From Rhodobacteraceae bacterium MED-G08 (GTDB taxonomy: Bacteria > Pseudomonadota > Alphaproteobacteria > Rhodobacterales > Rhodobacteraceae): 64,000 nucleotides of DNA. The notes under the pieces are model-generated. The model searched no databases. It saw only the letters and a program-made list of their open reading frames with translations, and was not told where the DNA came from. The position numbers were made by a program, and so were the translations under genes. Below are positions 49,789 to 60,040 of the stretch, piece by piece (the stretch's first letter is position 1; every line of letters starts with the position of its first letter). The stretch spans positions 16,357 through 80,356 of the forward strand of contig NTKT01000007.1 of NCBI GenBank assembly GCA_002457055.1, given 5' to 3'.

Positions 49789-50355
49789 TTACAACCTGAG
49801 ATAGAGAGTTTCTCTTTGGAATTCAACGCTCGAGAAGTTGTTGAGAAAGGACATCCCCAGCAATGATTGCTTCATGCTTCCTTGATTAATGTAGGCAAGG
49901 ACATTTTTATCTGAAAATTGACCAAGTTTTAGTGATTGCAATCTGACTGGCGCAGTTGCGACTAGTCCGTTCGCTGTATTAGATTTACCCCAAAAAATTA
50001 ATTTAGATAAATCATAATCTAATTTTTCCGCATCCTCTTTAGACAGAACGATGTGGGTTGCTCCGGTGTCGATTAAAAATTCAATTTCAACGTCATTTAC
50101 CAGAACTTTGGCGCGGAAATGCCCATCTTTATTTATCCTGAGAGCTATATCCGAGGCATTATTTTTATCGACTATCCTCTCTCTGTTGCTTAAATCTTGC
50201 CAGAGACCATAGCCAGCAACAAAACTAGAAAAAATAATTACCCAAGCAGAGGCCGATTTAATTAATTTTGTAAAATTATTTCTCATTGCTAAGAGATATG
50301 AGCTTAAAAGCACTATTAATAATAAGCTTAAATATAGAAGTTTAGGATTATCCAT
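49789..50355 (-). CDS. Membrane-anchored retropepsin-like aspartic protease (TIGR02281 type)
   Basis: Predicted clan AA aspartic protease with one catalytic motif, so a dimer would be needed for activity. The 188 residues have two N-terminal transmembrane segments (about 5-23 and 36-51) followed by a soluble domain. The active-site triad is seen in FLIDTGATHIVLS (Asp96), and the flap and second half include GLVATAPVRLQSLKLG and LLGMSFLNNF. The substrate is unknown. It is convergent with holC and 30 nt downstream of the MarC-family gene. Confidence 0.87.
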   Translation of the reverse strand: MDNPKLLYLSLLLIVLLSSYLLAMRNNFTKLIKSASAWVIIFSSFVAGYGLWQDLSNRERIVDKNNASDIALRINKDGHFRAKVLVNDVEIEFLIDTGATHIVLSKEDAEKLDYDLSKLIFWGKSNTANGLVATAPVRLQSLKLGQFSDKNVLAYINQGSMKQSLLGMSFLNNFSSVEFQRETLYLRL

Positions 50356-50385
50356 TTAGTGTCAACTCTTATATAAAAAATCAGC

Positions 50386-51006
50386 CTAAAGTCTGCCAAA
50401 ACTATGAATTCCGTCCATTATGAATTGAATGGCAAGGGCTGCTAGCAGCATTCCCAATACACGTGTTACCACGTCTATCAGAGTTGGAGACAGGTACTTA
50501 TTGAAGTATGTTGTCGCAGAGAAAAATAAATACGTAGCTAGCATTGTAGCAAATATTATGAACGTCAACTCAAGGACACCCAATAATCCTACATGAGTTT
50601 GAGATAGCAAAATTACACTTGCTATGGATCCTGGTCCAGAAATTAAAGGTACTGCCAGTGGAAAAACTGATGGGTCATTATGGCTGCCTAAAGTTTCGCC
50701 ACCATGCGCCTCGCGGCGCTGTTTTCGTCTTTGAAATAACATCTCTAACGCTGTTAAAAATAGTAATATACCTCCAGCAACACTAAATGCTGGCATAGAA
50801 ATACCTATGAACGTCAGTATCATTTCACCAAAAACTGCAAACAGTAATAAAATAATAGATGCAATAAGAACAGATCGCCTTGCAACAACACGACGCTCAA
50901 TTGTTGATAAATCTTGAGTTAAAGAGAAAAAAATTGGAGTTAACCCGATTGGATCCACAATCACGAATATAGTCACAAAGGAAGTTATCAGTAATGTTGG
51001 TTCCAT
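50386..51006 (-). CDS. MarC family integral membrane protein
   Basis: Six-helix membrane protein of the MarC/UPF0056 family; no transport activity has been firmly shown for the family. The 206 residues contain the family blocks FVIVDPIGLTPIFFSLT (15-31), PLAVPLISGPGSIASVILLS and a C-terminal VLGMLLAALAIQFIMDGI. Sequence between helices 3 and 4 is short and basic (RRKQRREAHGG). It lies 2 nt downstream of the ABC-F gene, so they are probably co-transcribed. Confidence 0.9.
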   Translation of the reverse strand: MEPTLLITSFVTIFVIVDPIGLTPIFFSLTQDLSTIERRVVARRSVLIASIILLLFAVFGEMILTFIGISMPAFSVAGGILLFLTALEMLFQRRKQRREAHGGETLGSHNDPSVFPLAVPLISGPGSIASVILLSQTHVGLLGVLELTFIIFATMLATYLFFSATTYFNKYLSPTLIDVVTRVLGMLLAALAIQFIMDGIHSFGRL

Positions 51007-51008
51007 AT

Positions 51009-52880
51009 CTAGTCACTTATTTTTGTAATTAGCGCTTTATCCAGACTCTTTTGCGCTTTTTCCCACAGATCTTCAGCTCTGGTTATAGCTTTTCTCACTT
51101 CAGCATATTTGATATTTAACACAAGAAGCTCATCTTTTTTATTGTCAGAATAGATTTCGGGATCAGCTAATTTCTTGCTGATTGTTTCCTCCATCGTAAG
51201 GAGTTTTTCAACGCGTTCCTCTGATCTCGTTAGATTATTTTTTAATGCAAGTACTTCGTCGTTTGTTAAAGATTTTTTTTCTGTGGTTGTTGGCTTTAAT
51301 TGTTCAGTTTTTTTTGAAGTACTAACTGAAAGAAGAGATTTTCGATAAGTTTCCAGATCATATTCGTAAGCTTTCACAGTTCCATTTTTTGCCAGCCACA
51401 ATCTATCGACTACTAGTGATAGCAAATGAATATCATGTGAAACGATTATCACGGCGCCTGAGTATTTTGTGAGTGCTTCTACTAATGCTTCCCTGCTTTC
51501 AATATCAAGGTGATTGGTGGGCTCATCCAAAATCAGGAGGTGTGGTGCGTCAAGTGATGCGAGTAGTAATGATAAACGTGCTTTCTGTCCGCCAGATAAA
51601 CTTTTAACCTGTGTCTCTGCCTGCTCAACCGAAAGTCCAAATCCATCTAATCTAGCTCTAATTTGCCCTTGCTTTTCTAATGGTCTTTCTCGTTGCACAT
51701 GATCCATTGGAGTTTCATTCAGCCTCAACTCATCCACCTGATGTTGGGCAAAATAACCAATTCTTAGTTTGTTAGAGTGAATGATTTTTCCTACATGCGG
51801 TTTGAGCATTTTTGCTATTAGTTTTGAAAGTGTCGATTTGCCTTCACCATTCTGACCAAGAATGGCTATTCTGTCGTCTTGATCAATTCTTAAGTTGATC
51901 TCATTTAAAACCGTTTGTTGTCCGTAACCCACCGACGCATTTTGGATGTTCACTATAGGAGGTGATAATTCCTCTGGTTGTGGGAAATTAAACTTTTTTA
52001 ATGTTGCCTCGCTTGAAATTGATATTGGATCCATTTTTGATAACATTTTTAATCGAGATTGAGCCTGTTTAGCCTTGTCAGCTTTATAACGGAATCTATC
52101 GACATAGGACTGTAAATGTTGGCGCCTTAAATTTTGTTTTTTTGCCTCAGCCTGTTTGTGCGCCATTCTTGCAGCTCTTGTTTTGGCGAAAGTTTCATAG
52201 TTTCCAGAGTATAGATGGAGTTCCTTGTCCTCCAGATGCAAAATTGAGTTTACAGAATTATTAAGTAAGGCTCGATCATGACTTATTAATATAATTGTGC
52301 TGGGGTATTTTGAGATATATGCTTGAAGCCAGATAGTTCCCTCAAGGTCTAAATAGTTGCTTGGCTCATCGAGTAATAAAAGATCAGGTTTTGAAAAGAG
52401 AACGGCTGCAAGGGCAACCCTCATTCGCCACCCACCGGAAAATTCAGAGCACGCAAGTCTTTGTTTGTGTTTATCAAATCCTAACCCGTTCAAAATTGTA
52501 GACGCCCTAGCTTCTGCAGACCAAGCATCTATATCAACTAAACGTGTTTGTATTTCCGCAATTTTTAATGGATCTTTTTCTTCTTCAGCTTTTTGTAGTA
52601 AATCAACTCTCTCTCTATCGGATGCAAGTACGGTGTCTAGTAACGTTACGCTGCTGCCAGGCGCTTCCTGCGATACTCCTCCAATCTGGGCGTTTTTACT
52701 CAACTTTAGGTTTCCCTGATCCAAGGTAATTTCGCCGTAGATCAATCTAAATAGTGAAGTCTTTCCTGTCCCATTCTTCCCCACAAGCCCAACTTTATGT
52801 CCATTGGGTATGCTCACAGTACTATTTTTGACAAGTGTCCTCCCCGCAACTGAAAAAGATATATTTTCAAAAGAAATCAT
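51009..52880 (-). CDS. ABC-F family ATP-binding protein
   Basis: Soluble duplicated ABC ATPase of the ABC-F class, which acts on ribosomes and not in transport. Both halves show Walker A (GKNGTGKTS and GQNGEGKST) and signatures (FSGGWRMRV and LSGGQKARL), joined by a basic linker around 235-300. A coiled-coil C-terminal domain (about 525-620) resembles that of Uup. I use ATG 52880 (MISFENISFS), which has AGGT 6 nt ahead; ATG 52916 is a longer option. Translation factor EttA is a possible but less likely match. Confidence 0.9.
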   Translation of the reverse strand: MISFENISFSVAGRTLVKNSTVSIPNGHKVGLVGKNGTGKTSLFRLIYGEITLDQGNLKLSKNAQIGGVSQEAPGSSVTLLDTVLASDRERVDLLQKAEEEKDPLKIAEIQTRLVDIDAWSAEARASTILNGLGFDKHKQRLACSEFSGGWRMRVALAAVLFSKPDLLLLDEPSNYLDLEGTIWLQAYISKYPSTIILISHDRALLNNSVNSILHLEDKELHLYSGNYETFAKTRAARMAHKQAEAKKQNLRRQHLQSYVDRFRYKADKAKQAQSRLKMLSKMDPISISSEATLKKFNFPQPEELSPPIVNIQNASVGYGQQTVLNEINLRIDQDDRIAILGQNGEGKSTLSKLIAKMLKPHVGKIIHSNKLRIGYFAQHQVDELRLNETPMDHVQRERPLEKQGQIRARLDGFGLSVEQAETQVKSLSGGQKARLSLLLASLDAPHLLILDEPTNHLDIESREALVEALTKYSGAVIIVSHDIHLLSLVVDRLWLAKNGTVKAYEYDLETYRKSLLSVSTSKKTEQLKPTTTEKKSLTNDEVLALKNNLTRSEERVEKLLTMEETISKKLADPEIYSDNKKDELLVLNIKYAEVRKAITRAEDLWEKAQKSLDKALITKISD

Positions 52881-53091
52881 ACTTTGACCTGATATAGCAT
52901 TAGAGCTTATAGGCAAGCTTTGTTAGTAATTTTGTGGAATCAATCATTAAAATGCCACTGTATTAATTTCATTAGATTTAAGTTGTTTCAGAAGGCATTT
53001 TAGAGCAAATCAACTAGTGTAAGCCGTGGCTGACAAAAGATATAAATTTTGAAACATAGCTACTTTTCAAATCAACACCATCATGTTAAGC

Positions 53092-53112
53092 GCCAGTAGT
53101 TTTTATACTGGC
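53092..53112. promoter_or_regulatory. Hairpin/palindrome over a candidate -10 of ndk
   Basis: GCCAGTA (53092-53098) and TACTGGC (53106-53112) are a perfect 7-bp inverted repeat with a 7-nt spacer. TATACT at 53104-53109 within it is a good -10 hexamer; no strong -35 is visible. The site ends 30 nt before the ndk start, so it may be an operator or a transcript hairpin. Confidence 0.4.
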
Positions 53113-53142
53113 TGATAGTAACTCAAGATAAAAGGATAGAAC

Positions 53143-53565
53143 ATGGCGATAGAGCGCACCTTAAGCATTATTAAACCAGATGCCACCAAACGAAATCTTA
53201 CAGGAAAAATTAACGCTAAGTTTGAAGAGGCTGGCCTGAGAGTCATTGCTCAAAAACGAATACATTTGTCCAAGGCCCAGGCAGGCGTATTTTATGAAGT
53301 GCATGCGGAAAGGCCTTTTTATGATGAATTATGTGATTTTATGGCCTCTGAACCAGTTGTTGTTCAGGTTTTAGAAGGTGAGGGAGCTATTCTAAAAAAC
53401 CGAGAAGTTATGGGGGCAACTAACCCAGCGGAAGCAGCTCCAGGGACAATACGTGCTGAATTTGCAGAAAGCGTTGGCGAAAACTCTGTGCATGGCTCAG
53501 ATGCTCCAGAAACAGCCGCCGTTGAAATTTCTTACTTCTTTGCGGGTCTGGAATTAGTTGGTTGA
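53143..53565 (+). CDS. ndk: Nucleoside diphosphate kinase
   Basis: Transfers the gamma-phosphate between nucleoside tri- and diphosphates through a phosphohistidine. The 140 residues contain the catalytic His117 in [12 protein letters not shown], the KPDATKR segment and the Kpn-loop region around 90-102. AAAGGATAG precedes the ATG. Its 3' end overlaps that of the convergent aminotransferase gene by 12 nt. A hairpin-forming palindrome stands in its upstream region. Confidence 0.97.
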   Translation: MAIERTLSIIKPDATKRNLTGKINAKFEEAGLRVIAQKRIHLSKAQAGVFYEVHAERPFYDELCDFMASEPVVVQVLEGEGAILKNREVMGATNPAEAAPGTIRAEFAESVGENSVHGSDAPETAAVEISYFFAGLELVG

Positions 53566-54738
53566 AGTCGTAAAATTTGACGCAAACGAACAAATAGAAT
53601 GAGTGGCGTATTCAAATTTATCGTCTGATATAGTCATCGCCACTCTAATATGACCTGCAGAACTTTCACCAAAGCTCTCACCTGGCATCACTGCAATATT
53701 TTTGGCTTCTAATAATGCTTTAGAGAACTCAATTCCGTTAAGTCCCGTTTCGCGAATGTCCAGCATCAAATACATGCCCCCTAATGATGGGTGCATTTTT
53801 ATGTCAGGGTAATCTTTGATAATTTTTTGGGCAATTTCACGCCGCCTAGAAAAGGGTTCTGCAACAGTTTTTTCAATATTTGGCATTTGTGTAAGTGCAT
53901 ACAGCCCTGCATCTTGAATAAACCCGGGTACGCCGTAATTGGTGTTACACGCCAAATCTGATAATTTTTCAATTACTTGTTCTGGGGCAACGACCCAGCC
54001 GAGCCGACTGCCAGTCATAGCATGACTTTTTGACATTGATCCAATTACGGCTGTTCTGTTTTCCATATTAGCAACCGAACGTATTGAAATATGCTCGCCG
54101 ACCCAGACCTGTGTATCATAAACTTCATCTGAAATCACCCAAAGGTCGTTCTCTATTGCTACTTTTGAAATTTCAAACAAATTACTTTTATCATAAACAG
54201 TGCCGGTGGGATTATTTGGTGAGTTTATAAGGAGCGTTTTAGCATTTTTAGCGTTTTTGGTTAATTCACTCACCGACGGAATAAAATTATCCTCTGGCAT
54301 AGTTTTTACCATTCTCGGACTCAATCCAGCACTTCGGAGAGTTGTTGGGTATGTGGCATAAAAAGGGTCAATAATGAGGCCAGTATCGCCCTGGTTTGCC
54401 AATGCAACATGAGTTGCAAAAAGACCTGCCTGACCGCCGGGCGTAATAATAACATTATTCGCTGTAGTATGAATTCCAGTTCGTGTCTGAACCCTATTTG
54501 CTACTTCTTGTCTTAAACTTTTTGTGCCGGGTACACTTGCATATCCAGTATTCCCCTCGCGGGCGGACTTATGCATTGCATCTAAAATTAGCGAGTGAGT
54601 TGTATCATCGTGCTCACCAATCGTTAACTCAATTATTTCTGCTCCATTAATTTTCATTTCCCGTGCAAGATTGAAAATTTCCCATCCATCGCCGTCAGTT
54701 CCTGTGATGGAAATAACACGTTCTGATAATTGTGGCAT
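53554..54738 (-). CDS. Class I/II pyridoxal-phosphate aminotransferase
   Basis: PLP-dependent fold-type I aminotransferase; the exact amino acid pair is uncertain, aspartate or a related substrate being most likely. The 394 residues show [11 protein letters not shown] for cofactor binding, [11 protein letters not shown] (about 172-182), SDEVYD and the PLP lysine in [15 protein letters not shown], with the substrate-carboxylate arginine in GHIRVAM near the C-terminus. It is monocistronic, divergent from cysS and convergent with ndk. Confidence 0.9.
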   Translation of the reverse strand: MPQLSERVISITGTDGDGWEIFNLAREMKINGAEIIELTIGEHDDTTHSLILDAMHKSAREGNTGYASVPGTKSLRQEVANRVQTRTGIHTTANNVIITPGGQAGLFATHVALANQGDTGLIIDPFYATYPTTLRSAGLSPRMVKTMPEDNFIPSVSELTKNAKNAKTLLINSPNNPTGTVYDKSNLFEISKVAIENDLWVISDEVYDTQVWVGEHISIRSVANMENRTAVIGSMSKSHAMTGSRLGWVVAPEQVIEKLSDLACNTNYGVPGFIQDAGLYALTQMPNIEKTVAEPFSRRREIAQKIIKDYPDIKMHPSLGGMYLMLDIRETGLNGIEFSKALLEAKNIAVMPGESFGESSAGHIRVAMTISDDKFEYATHSICSFASNFTTSTN

Positions 54739-54953
54739 GACCTCACCCTGAAAACTTAGTCTATCTATTTATACACCTGTCCATTACAGTTATTATTTGT
54801 CAAATAAATAACTTATTCTTAGAAAGACATTATCAAAGAATTCTATTCTCGCTCTATTGTAATTTTGGATTTTTCATTGAAATTCTGAGTTAACCCAATT
54901 TGGCGTTTGATTTAACAGTAACTTACTCACCAAAAAGTGTGCAAAAAGCCAAG

Positions 54954-56318
54954 ATGTCTAAAATAAAATTACATAACTCTAAAGTTCGAAAGAAAGAAAT
55001 CTTTGAACCGATCGACCCTAGTAATGTACGGATATATTTATGTGGTCCTACCGTATACGACCGAGCTCACCTGGGGAACGCAAGAAATGTTATATTATTT
55101 GATGTTTTATTCAGGTTTTTTAGAGAAATTTATGGTGATAATAATGTAAAATATGTGAGAAATTTTACCGATATCGACGACAAGATTAACCAAAGAGCTA
55201 AAGATCTTGGCAGAGAAATACAAGTTATAACGGATGAAACAATTGCTTGGTATTTGGAAGATATGTCGCTACTTGGCAACCTTTTGCCGAATGAAATGCC
55301 CAGGGCTACAGACTATGTGGCCAAAATGATAAAAATAATCGAAGATCTTGTCCAGTCGGGTCATGCGTACGAAGCAGAGGGCCATGTCCTCTTTTCCGTT
55401 AAAAGTTTTGAGGACTATGGTAAGCTTTCTGGACGCTCTATTGAGGATATGATAGCTGGAGCCAGGGTGGAAATTGCTCCGTATAAGGCTGACCCTTTGG
55501 ATTTTGTTTTGTGGAAACCTTCGAGTAATGATCTCCCTGGATGGCAAAGTCCGTGGGGGCGAGGGCGACCTGGTTGGCATTTAGAGTGCTCAGCCATGAG
55601 CCATGATCTATTAGGAGATACTTTTGATATTCATGGTGGGGGTAATGATCTAATATTTCCACATCACGAAAATGAACTTGCGCAAAGTAAATGTTGTTTT
55701 CCTTCGGGTGGTTTCGCAAATTTCTGGTTGCATAATGAAATGCTCCAGGTAGATGGAAAAAAAATGTCAAAATCGCTGGGTAATTTTTTTACAGTCCGGG
55801 ATCTGATAGATAAAGGGTTTCCGGGAGAGGTTATCCGATTTGTGTTTTTATCTACACATTATCGTAAACCAATGGATTGGACGCAGGAGAAAGCCAATCA
55901 AGCAGATACTATTATGAGGCGTTGGTATGATAAGTGCAGAGATATCAAGAATGCGACTAAGCCTTCATCAGAGGCTACCGAACTTTTGTCCGACGATTTG
56001 AATACGCCAGGCGTGATTGCTTTATTGCACAAACACTTCCAGAATAAAAATTTTGTACAGTTAAAGGCTGATGCTAATCTCATTGGCTTGATGACCCCTG
56101 AATTTAATGATTGGTCAGTTAATTTTGATTTATCAAAATTCGAAACAGCACTGACTGAAGTTAGATCGGAGGCTATGGCAACCCGAAACTTTGGTCGTTT
56201 GGATGATCTCAAGGAAAAGTTGTCTGATGCTGGGGTTGAGGTTCAAATGACTAAGGATAATATCAAATTAATACCAACCCTAAAGTTTGATCTAGCGAAA
56301 CTTGAACATATACTTTGA
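54954..56318 (+). CDS. cysS: Cysteinyl-tRNA synthetase
   Basis: Class I synthetase that charges tRNA-Cys. I start at ATG 54954 ([10 protein letters not shown]), the typical N-terminus; the longer frame from TTG 54900 adds 18 unlike residues. The zinc cysteine Cys30 is in [14 protein letters not shown], which also holds the HIGH-type motif HLGN (39-42). KMSKS is at 270-274 and HHENELAQS carries the other zinc ligands. The cimA gene follows after 50 nt, and a terminator closes the pair. Confidence 0.96.
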   Translation: MSKIKLHNSKVRKKEIFEPIDPSNVRIYLCGPTVYDRAHLGNARNVILFDVLFRFFREIYGDNNVKYVRNFTDIDDKINQRAKDLGREIQVITDETIAWYLEDMSLLGNLLPNEMPRATDYVAKMIKIIEDLVQSGHAYEAEGHVLFSVKSFEDYGKLSGRSIEDMIAGARVEIAPYKADPLDFVLWKPSSNDLPGWQSPWGRGRPGWHLECSAMSHDLLGDTFDIHGGGNDLIFPHHENELAQSKCCFPSGGFANFWLHNEMLQVDGKKMSKSLGNFFTVRDLIDKGFPGEVIRFVFLSTHYRKPMDWTQEKANQADTIMRRWYDKCRDIKNATKPSSEATELLSDDLNTPGVIALLHKHFQNKNFVQLKADANLIGLMTPEFNDWSVNFDLSKFETALTEVRSEAMATRNFGRLDDLKEKLSDAGVEVQMTKDNIKLIPTLKFDLAKLEHIL

Positions 56319-56368
56319 AGGTATTTTTCTATAATTTTGTTTGAAGACTTTAAATTTTAGCACACTGG

Positions 56369-57985
56369 ATGATGTCATTGCAAAAAGAGCGGTTATACAT
56401 ATACGATACAACCCTACGCGACGGCCAGCAAACACAAGGCGTACAATTTTCGACAGATGAAAAGATAGAGATTGCCGACTTGTTAGGTGATCTTGGTGTT
56501 GATTATATCGAGGGAGGGTGGCCAGGCGCCAATCCAACAGATACCACTTTTTTTGAAACCTATCGTACAAATGCTAATCTTGTTGCATTTGGAATGACAA
56601 AACGATCCGGTAGGTCGGCTGAAAATGATGATGTGTTAGCATCTGTTCTGAACGCAGGTACAAAAAAGATTTGTTTAGTTGGCAAGACACATGATTTTCA
56701 TGTAAAAACGGCGCTTGGTATTTCGCTTAAAGAAAATATAGAGGCAATTCAGCAATCCATTTCCCACGTTGTATCCATGGGTCGGGAAGCTATATTCGAC
56801 GCAGAGCATTTTTTTGATGGAATGCTTTCGAATTCTGATTATGCAATAGAAGCGATACGTTCTGCATATAGTGCTGGCGCACGATGGATAGTTTTATGTG
56901 ACACCAATGGCGGTTCATTGCCGAGGGAAATAGAAAAGGCCGTCTCGCTAGCAATTAAGGCAGGTGTGCCCGGAACTCATTTAGGCATTCACACTCATAA
57001 TGATACTGATAATGCGGTTGCGAACACCTTGATCGCTGTGGATGCAGGTGTGCGTCAAATTCAAGGAACGTTAAATGGATTGGGTGAAAGATGCGGCAAT
57101 GCAAACTTAACTGCGTTAATTCCAACATTGGCTTTAAAATCAAATTATTGCGATAGATTTGAGACCGGTATTTCTAGAACAGCCTTAAAAGGAATGACCA
57201 GGTTATCTCGCAGATTGGATGATATTCTTAATCGGGTACCTATGCGACAAGCCTCCTATGTTGGCGCCTCCGCCTTCGCTCATAAGTCTGGGCTTCACGC
57301 TAACGCTATTCTAAAAGATCCATCAACCTATGAGCACGTTAATCCAGAATTGGTTGGGAATGAGCGAATAATCCCAATGTCCAATCAAGCTGGTGCATCT
57401 AACTTAAAAAAACGTTTGAGCGATGCTGGAATAGACCAAAACTTAAATAAAGATGAATTAGAAAAAATATTAATGCTGATTAAAGAAAGGGAGTCACAAG
57501 GATACTCTTATGACACTGCTCAAGCAAGTTTTGAATTATTAGCTAGGCGAACTTTAGGTCAACTACCGGAATTTTTTGATGTAAAACGATATAAAGTAAC
57601 CGTGGAGAGGAGAAAAAATAAATATAATAAGATGATTAGCCTTTCTGAAGCAGTTGTCGTTGTTAAGGTTGATGGTCAAAAGAAATTATCAGTTAGCGAG
57701 AGCTTGGATGAGTTTGGTTCAGATAGGGGACCAGTTAATGCACTGGCGAAAGCACTTGCGAAGGACTTAGGCCAGTACCAGCGTTTTATTGATGATATGC
57801 GATTGGTTGATTTTAAGGTGCGTATAACTCAAGGAGGGACAGAAGCTGTAACAAGAGTGGTCATTGATAGTGAGGACAGTACGGGAAGACGTTGGGCTAC
57901 TGTAGGTGTTTCTGCAAATATTGTTGATGCAAGTTTTGACGCACTGATAGATGCAATGAATTGGAAAATTTTAAGAGATTTTTAA
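56369..57985 (+). CDS. cimA: (R)-citramalate synthase
   Basis: Condenses pyruvate and acetyl-CoA to citramalate, giving 2-oxobutyrate for isoleucine without threonine deaminase. The 538 residues start with the DRE-TIM motif YDTTLRDGQQTQGVQF, where DGQQTQG separates this type from 2-isopropylmalate synthase. HTHNDTDNAV and NGLGERCGNANL provide the metal and catalytic residues, and HKSGLHANAI follows. A C-terminal LeuA dimer/allosteric domain spans about 400-538. Two adjacent ATGs (56369 and 56372) are possible starts. Confidence 0.93.
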   Translation: MMSLQKERLYIYDTTLRDGQQTQGVQFSTDEKIEIADLLGDLGVDYIEGGWPGANPTDTTFFETYRTNANLVAFGMTKRSGRSAENDDVLASVLNAGTKKICLVGKTHDFHVKTALGISLKENIEAIQQSISHVVSMGREAIFDAEHFFDGMLSNSDYAIEAIRSAYSAGARWIVLCDTNGGSLPREIEKAVSLAIKAGVPGTHLGIHTHNDTDNAVANTLIAVDAGVRQIQGTLNGLGERCGNANLTALIPTLALKSNYCDRFETGISRTALKGMTRLSRRLDDILNRVPMRQASYVGASAFAHKSGLHANAILKDPSTYEHVNPELVGNERIIPMSNQAGASNLKKRLSDAGIDQNLNKDELEKILMLIKERESQGYSYDTAQASFELLARRTLGQLPEFFDVKRYKVTVERRKNKYNKMISLSEAVVVVKVDGQKKLSVSESLDEFGSDRGPVNALAKALAKDLGQYQRFIDDMRLVDFKVRITQGGTEAVTRVVIDSEDSTGRRWATVGVSANIVDASFDALIDAMNWKILRDF

Positions 57986-57989
57986 CTTC

Positions 57990-58035
57990 CCTTAACTTCT
58001 CTGTCTGAATCCCAGAACTTAGTTGAGGTTTTTTT
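57990..58035 (+). terminator. Intrinsic terminator after cysS-cimA
   Basis: CCTTAACT (57990-57997) pairs with AGTTGAGG (58021-58028), with one G-U pair, and is followed at once by seven T (58029-58035). The 23-nt loop contains a smaller TCTG/CAGA stem. It begins 5 nt after the cimA stop and ends 14 nt before the next gene. Confidence 0.6.
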
Positions 58036-58049
58036 AGTAAATTAACTGT

Positions 58050-58826
58050 ATGATTTTTGATGAAGATGTAAAATTTTGTGCTTCTCTTTTACAGAAAAGT
58101 GACCCGCAGAGATTTCGAAGTATTATGGCCGCTCCAGAAAAGCTTAGGCCTTACTATTTCGTAATTTTTGCGTTTAATGTTGAAATTTCTAGGGCTCCCT
58201 ATATCACCAAAGAACCAATGATTGCAGAAATTCGACTGCAGTGGTGGTTAGATGCTCTTGACGAGATAATAGGTGAGAAAGCGGTACGAAAACATTCTGT
58301 GGCAACTCCTTTGTCCAAATGTATTGGAAAAATTCAGGCAGAAGAGTTGAAAGTATTCGTTAACGCAAGAAAGTGGGACGTATATTCTAATAAGTTTAGA
58401 GACTTCATTGAGCTGAAAAAATATTTATTTGATACAACTGTTATCCTGTTTCGAGTGGCAGCTGGGTATGAACGAGGAAAAAATGAAAAAGATTTCCAAA
58501 ATGCATGCATGGCTATCGCCTTGGCTAACTATCTGATGGCGACCCCTGGCCTCAAAAAAGCGGGTAAGGTGCCAATTTCTGGACTGCCAACTAATGAAAT
58601 TGAGGAGCAGTGCAACATTTCCTTAGAGAACTTAGAAATTGCTAAAATAAAATGGTATGACTTCACAGAACAAGAGCAGTGGGTTTTATTTACTGGTTGG
58701 AAAAGTAAGAAAATTTTAAGTGCGATTTCGAAAAATCTTGAAAAAATAGATAGCACCGTCGCAAAGTTGGAAAATCGGCGAATGACACTTACTTTTGTTA
58801 TGAAAGCTTTTTTGAAGACGTTCTAA
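58050..58826 (+). CDS. Squalene/phytoene-synthase-fold protein, NDUFAF6-like
   Basis: Member of the trans-isoprenyl diphosphate synthase fold (SQS_PSY). Its 258 residues open with FCASLLQKSDPQRF and AFNVEISR, then a EIRLQWWLDALDEI segment where true synthases have their first Asp-rich motif. The second DxxED-type motif of phytoene and squalene synthases is missing; that position reads YLMATPGLKKAGKVPI, close to the mitochondrial complex I assembly factor NDUFAF6. A structural or assembly role is therefore more likely than terpene synthesis. No carotenoid or hopanoid genes are nearby. Its 3' end overlaps the MFS gene by 4 nt. Confidence 0.78.
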   Translation: MIFDEDVKFCASLLQKSDPQRFRSIMAAPEKLRPYYFVIFAFNVEISRAPYITKEPMIAEIRLQWWLDALDEIIGEKAVRKHSVATPLSKCIGKIQAEELKVFVNARKWDVYSNKFRDFIELKKYLFDTTVILFRVAAGYERGKNEKDFQNACMAIALANYLMATPGLKKAGKVPISGLPTNEIEEQCNISLENLEIAKIKWYDFTEQEQWVLFTGWKSKKILSAISKNLEKIDSTVAKLENRRMTLTFVMKAFLKTF

Positions 58827-60040
58827 ATAGTATTATTTGTCCTGTTGTTTTGGGATAAAAATAAAATTGCTAAACCAGCTAGGATCAAAAATGGAAGCAT
58901 TGCGATATTTACTGCATTCCATCCAGAGGCTGCTGAACTGCCCGCACAATTCATCAGTCCCCCTGAGGCAAGGGAAGCTACCGTAACTCCTCCAAAAACT
59001 ATAAAATCATTAAATCCTTGTATTTTACCGCGCTCTTCTGGCGCATGTGAATTTGCTAAAAGGCTTGTTGCTCCTATAAATCCAAAATTCCACCCGATCC
59101 CCAATAAGACTAGAGCGATTGAGAAGTTCGCTAAACTTATTCCGGACAATGCCACGATCCCTGAAGCACTTAGTATCAATAGTCCGGCACTAATTATCTT
59201 AATATTTCCAAACCGAACTATAAGGTGACCAGTAAAGAAAGATGGAATAAACATCGCCAAAACATGCATTGACACTATATCGGCCGCGTTATTCTCAGTA
59301 AAGCCACAGCCTACTACTGCCAACGGTGTTGATGTCATTACTAAATTCATAAGAGCGTATGCTACCATTGCACAAATTATAGCAACAAGTAATTCCGGTG
59401 TTTTCAGTATTTGACTGTAAGACCTACTTCCATAATGTTTATTTTGTTCAGGTCTTGGGAGTGGTATTTTTAGATATAAAAACAAAAAGGCTCCAATCAA
59501 GTTTAACAAAATTACAGTTAAATATGTTCCCAAAAAGGGTATTATTAGACTGCTGGAAGTGAGTTTAACGAGCTGAGGTCCAATAATTGCCGAAATTAAG
59601 CCACCAGCCATAACATATGAAATTGCTTTTGGTTTGAAGCCTTTGGATGCAGTATCCGTAGCGGCAAACCGATAAAAACCTTGAGCGGACATATAAATAC
59701 CACTTAAAAAGCTTCCGATCAGGAATATTGAAAAATCAGATAAATAAAGTCCGATGCACCCGATAATGCCACCTAAGGCCCCACCAAGTGTTCCAAGTAA
59801 AAATCCAGCACGCCTTCCGTATTTCTGCATTATAAGGGATAATGGATTTGCGGATAGCATGGATCCCATTACAATTAATGATATTGGTAAGGTTGCAAAA
59901 CAAGGGTTAGTTACTAATGACTGACCCGCTAGTCCGCCTACGATAAAAATCATAACCATTTGGTTTCCAACGGTTGCTTGTGCTAAAATCAGAATGATCA
60001 AATTCCGACGTGCCAAACTATTTTCATCATCTTTAAACAT
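58823..60040 (-). CDS. MFS transporter
   Basis: Twelve-helix secondary transporter of the major facilitator superfamily, substrate unknown. The 405 residues have the usual two six-helix halves, a motif-A-like stretch MQKYGRRAGFLLGTLGG after helix 2, and a basic cytoplasmic loop around 195-215. The C-terminus is short (SQNNRTNNTI). It is a single gene between the NDUFAF6-like gene and cobK; neither neighbour tells the substrate. Confidence 0.85.
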   Translation of the reverse strand: MFKDDENSLARRNLIILILAQATVGNQMVMIFIVGGLAGQSLVTNPCFATLPISLIVMGSMLSANPLSLIMQKYGRRAGFLLGTLGGALGGIIGCIGLYLSDFSIFLIGSFLSGIYMSAQGFYRFAATDTASKGFKPKAISYVMAGGLISAIIGPQLVKLTSSSLIIPFLGTYLTVILLNLIGAFLFLYLKIPLPRPEQNKHYGSRSYSQILKTPELLVAIICAMVAYALMNLVMTSTPLAVVGCGFTENNAADIVSMHVLAMFIPSFFTGHLIVRFGNIKIISAGLLILSASGIVALSGISLANFSIALVLLGIGWNFGFIGATSLLANSHAPEERGKIQGFNDFIVFGGVTVASLASGGLMNCAGSSAASGWNAVNIAMLPFLILAGLAILFLSQNNRTNNTI

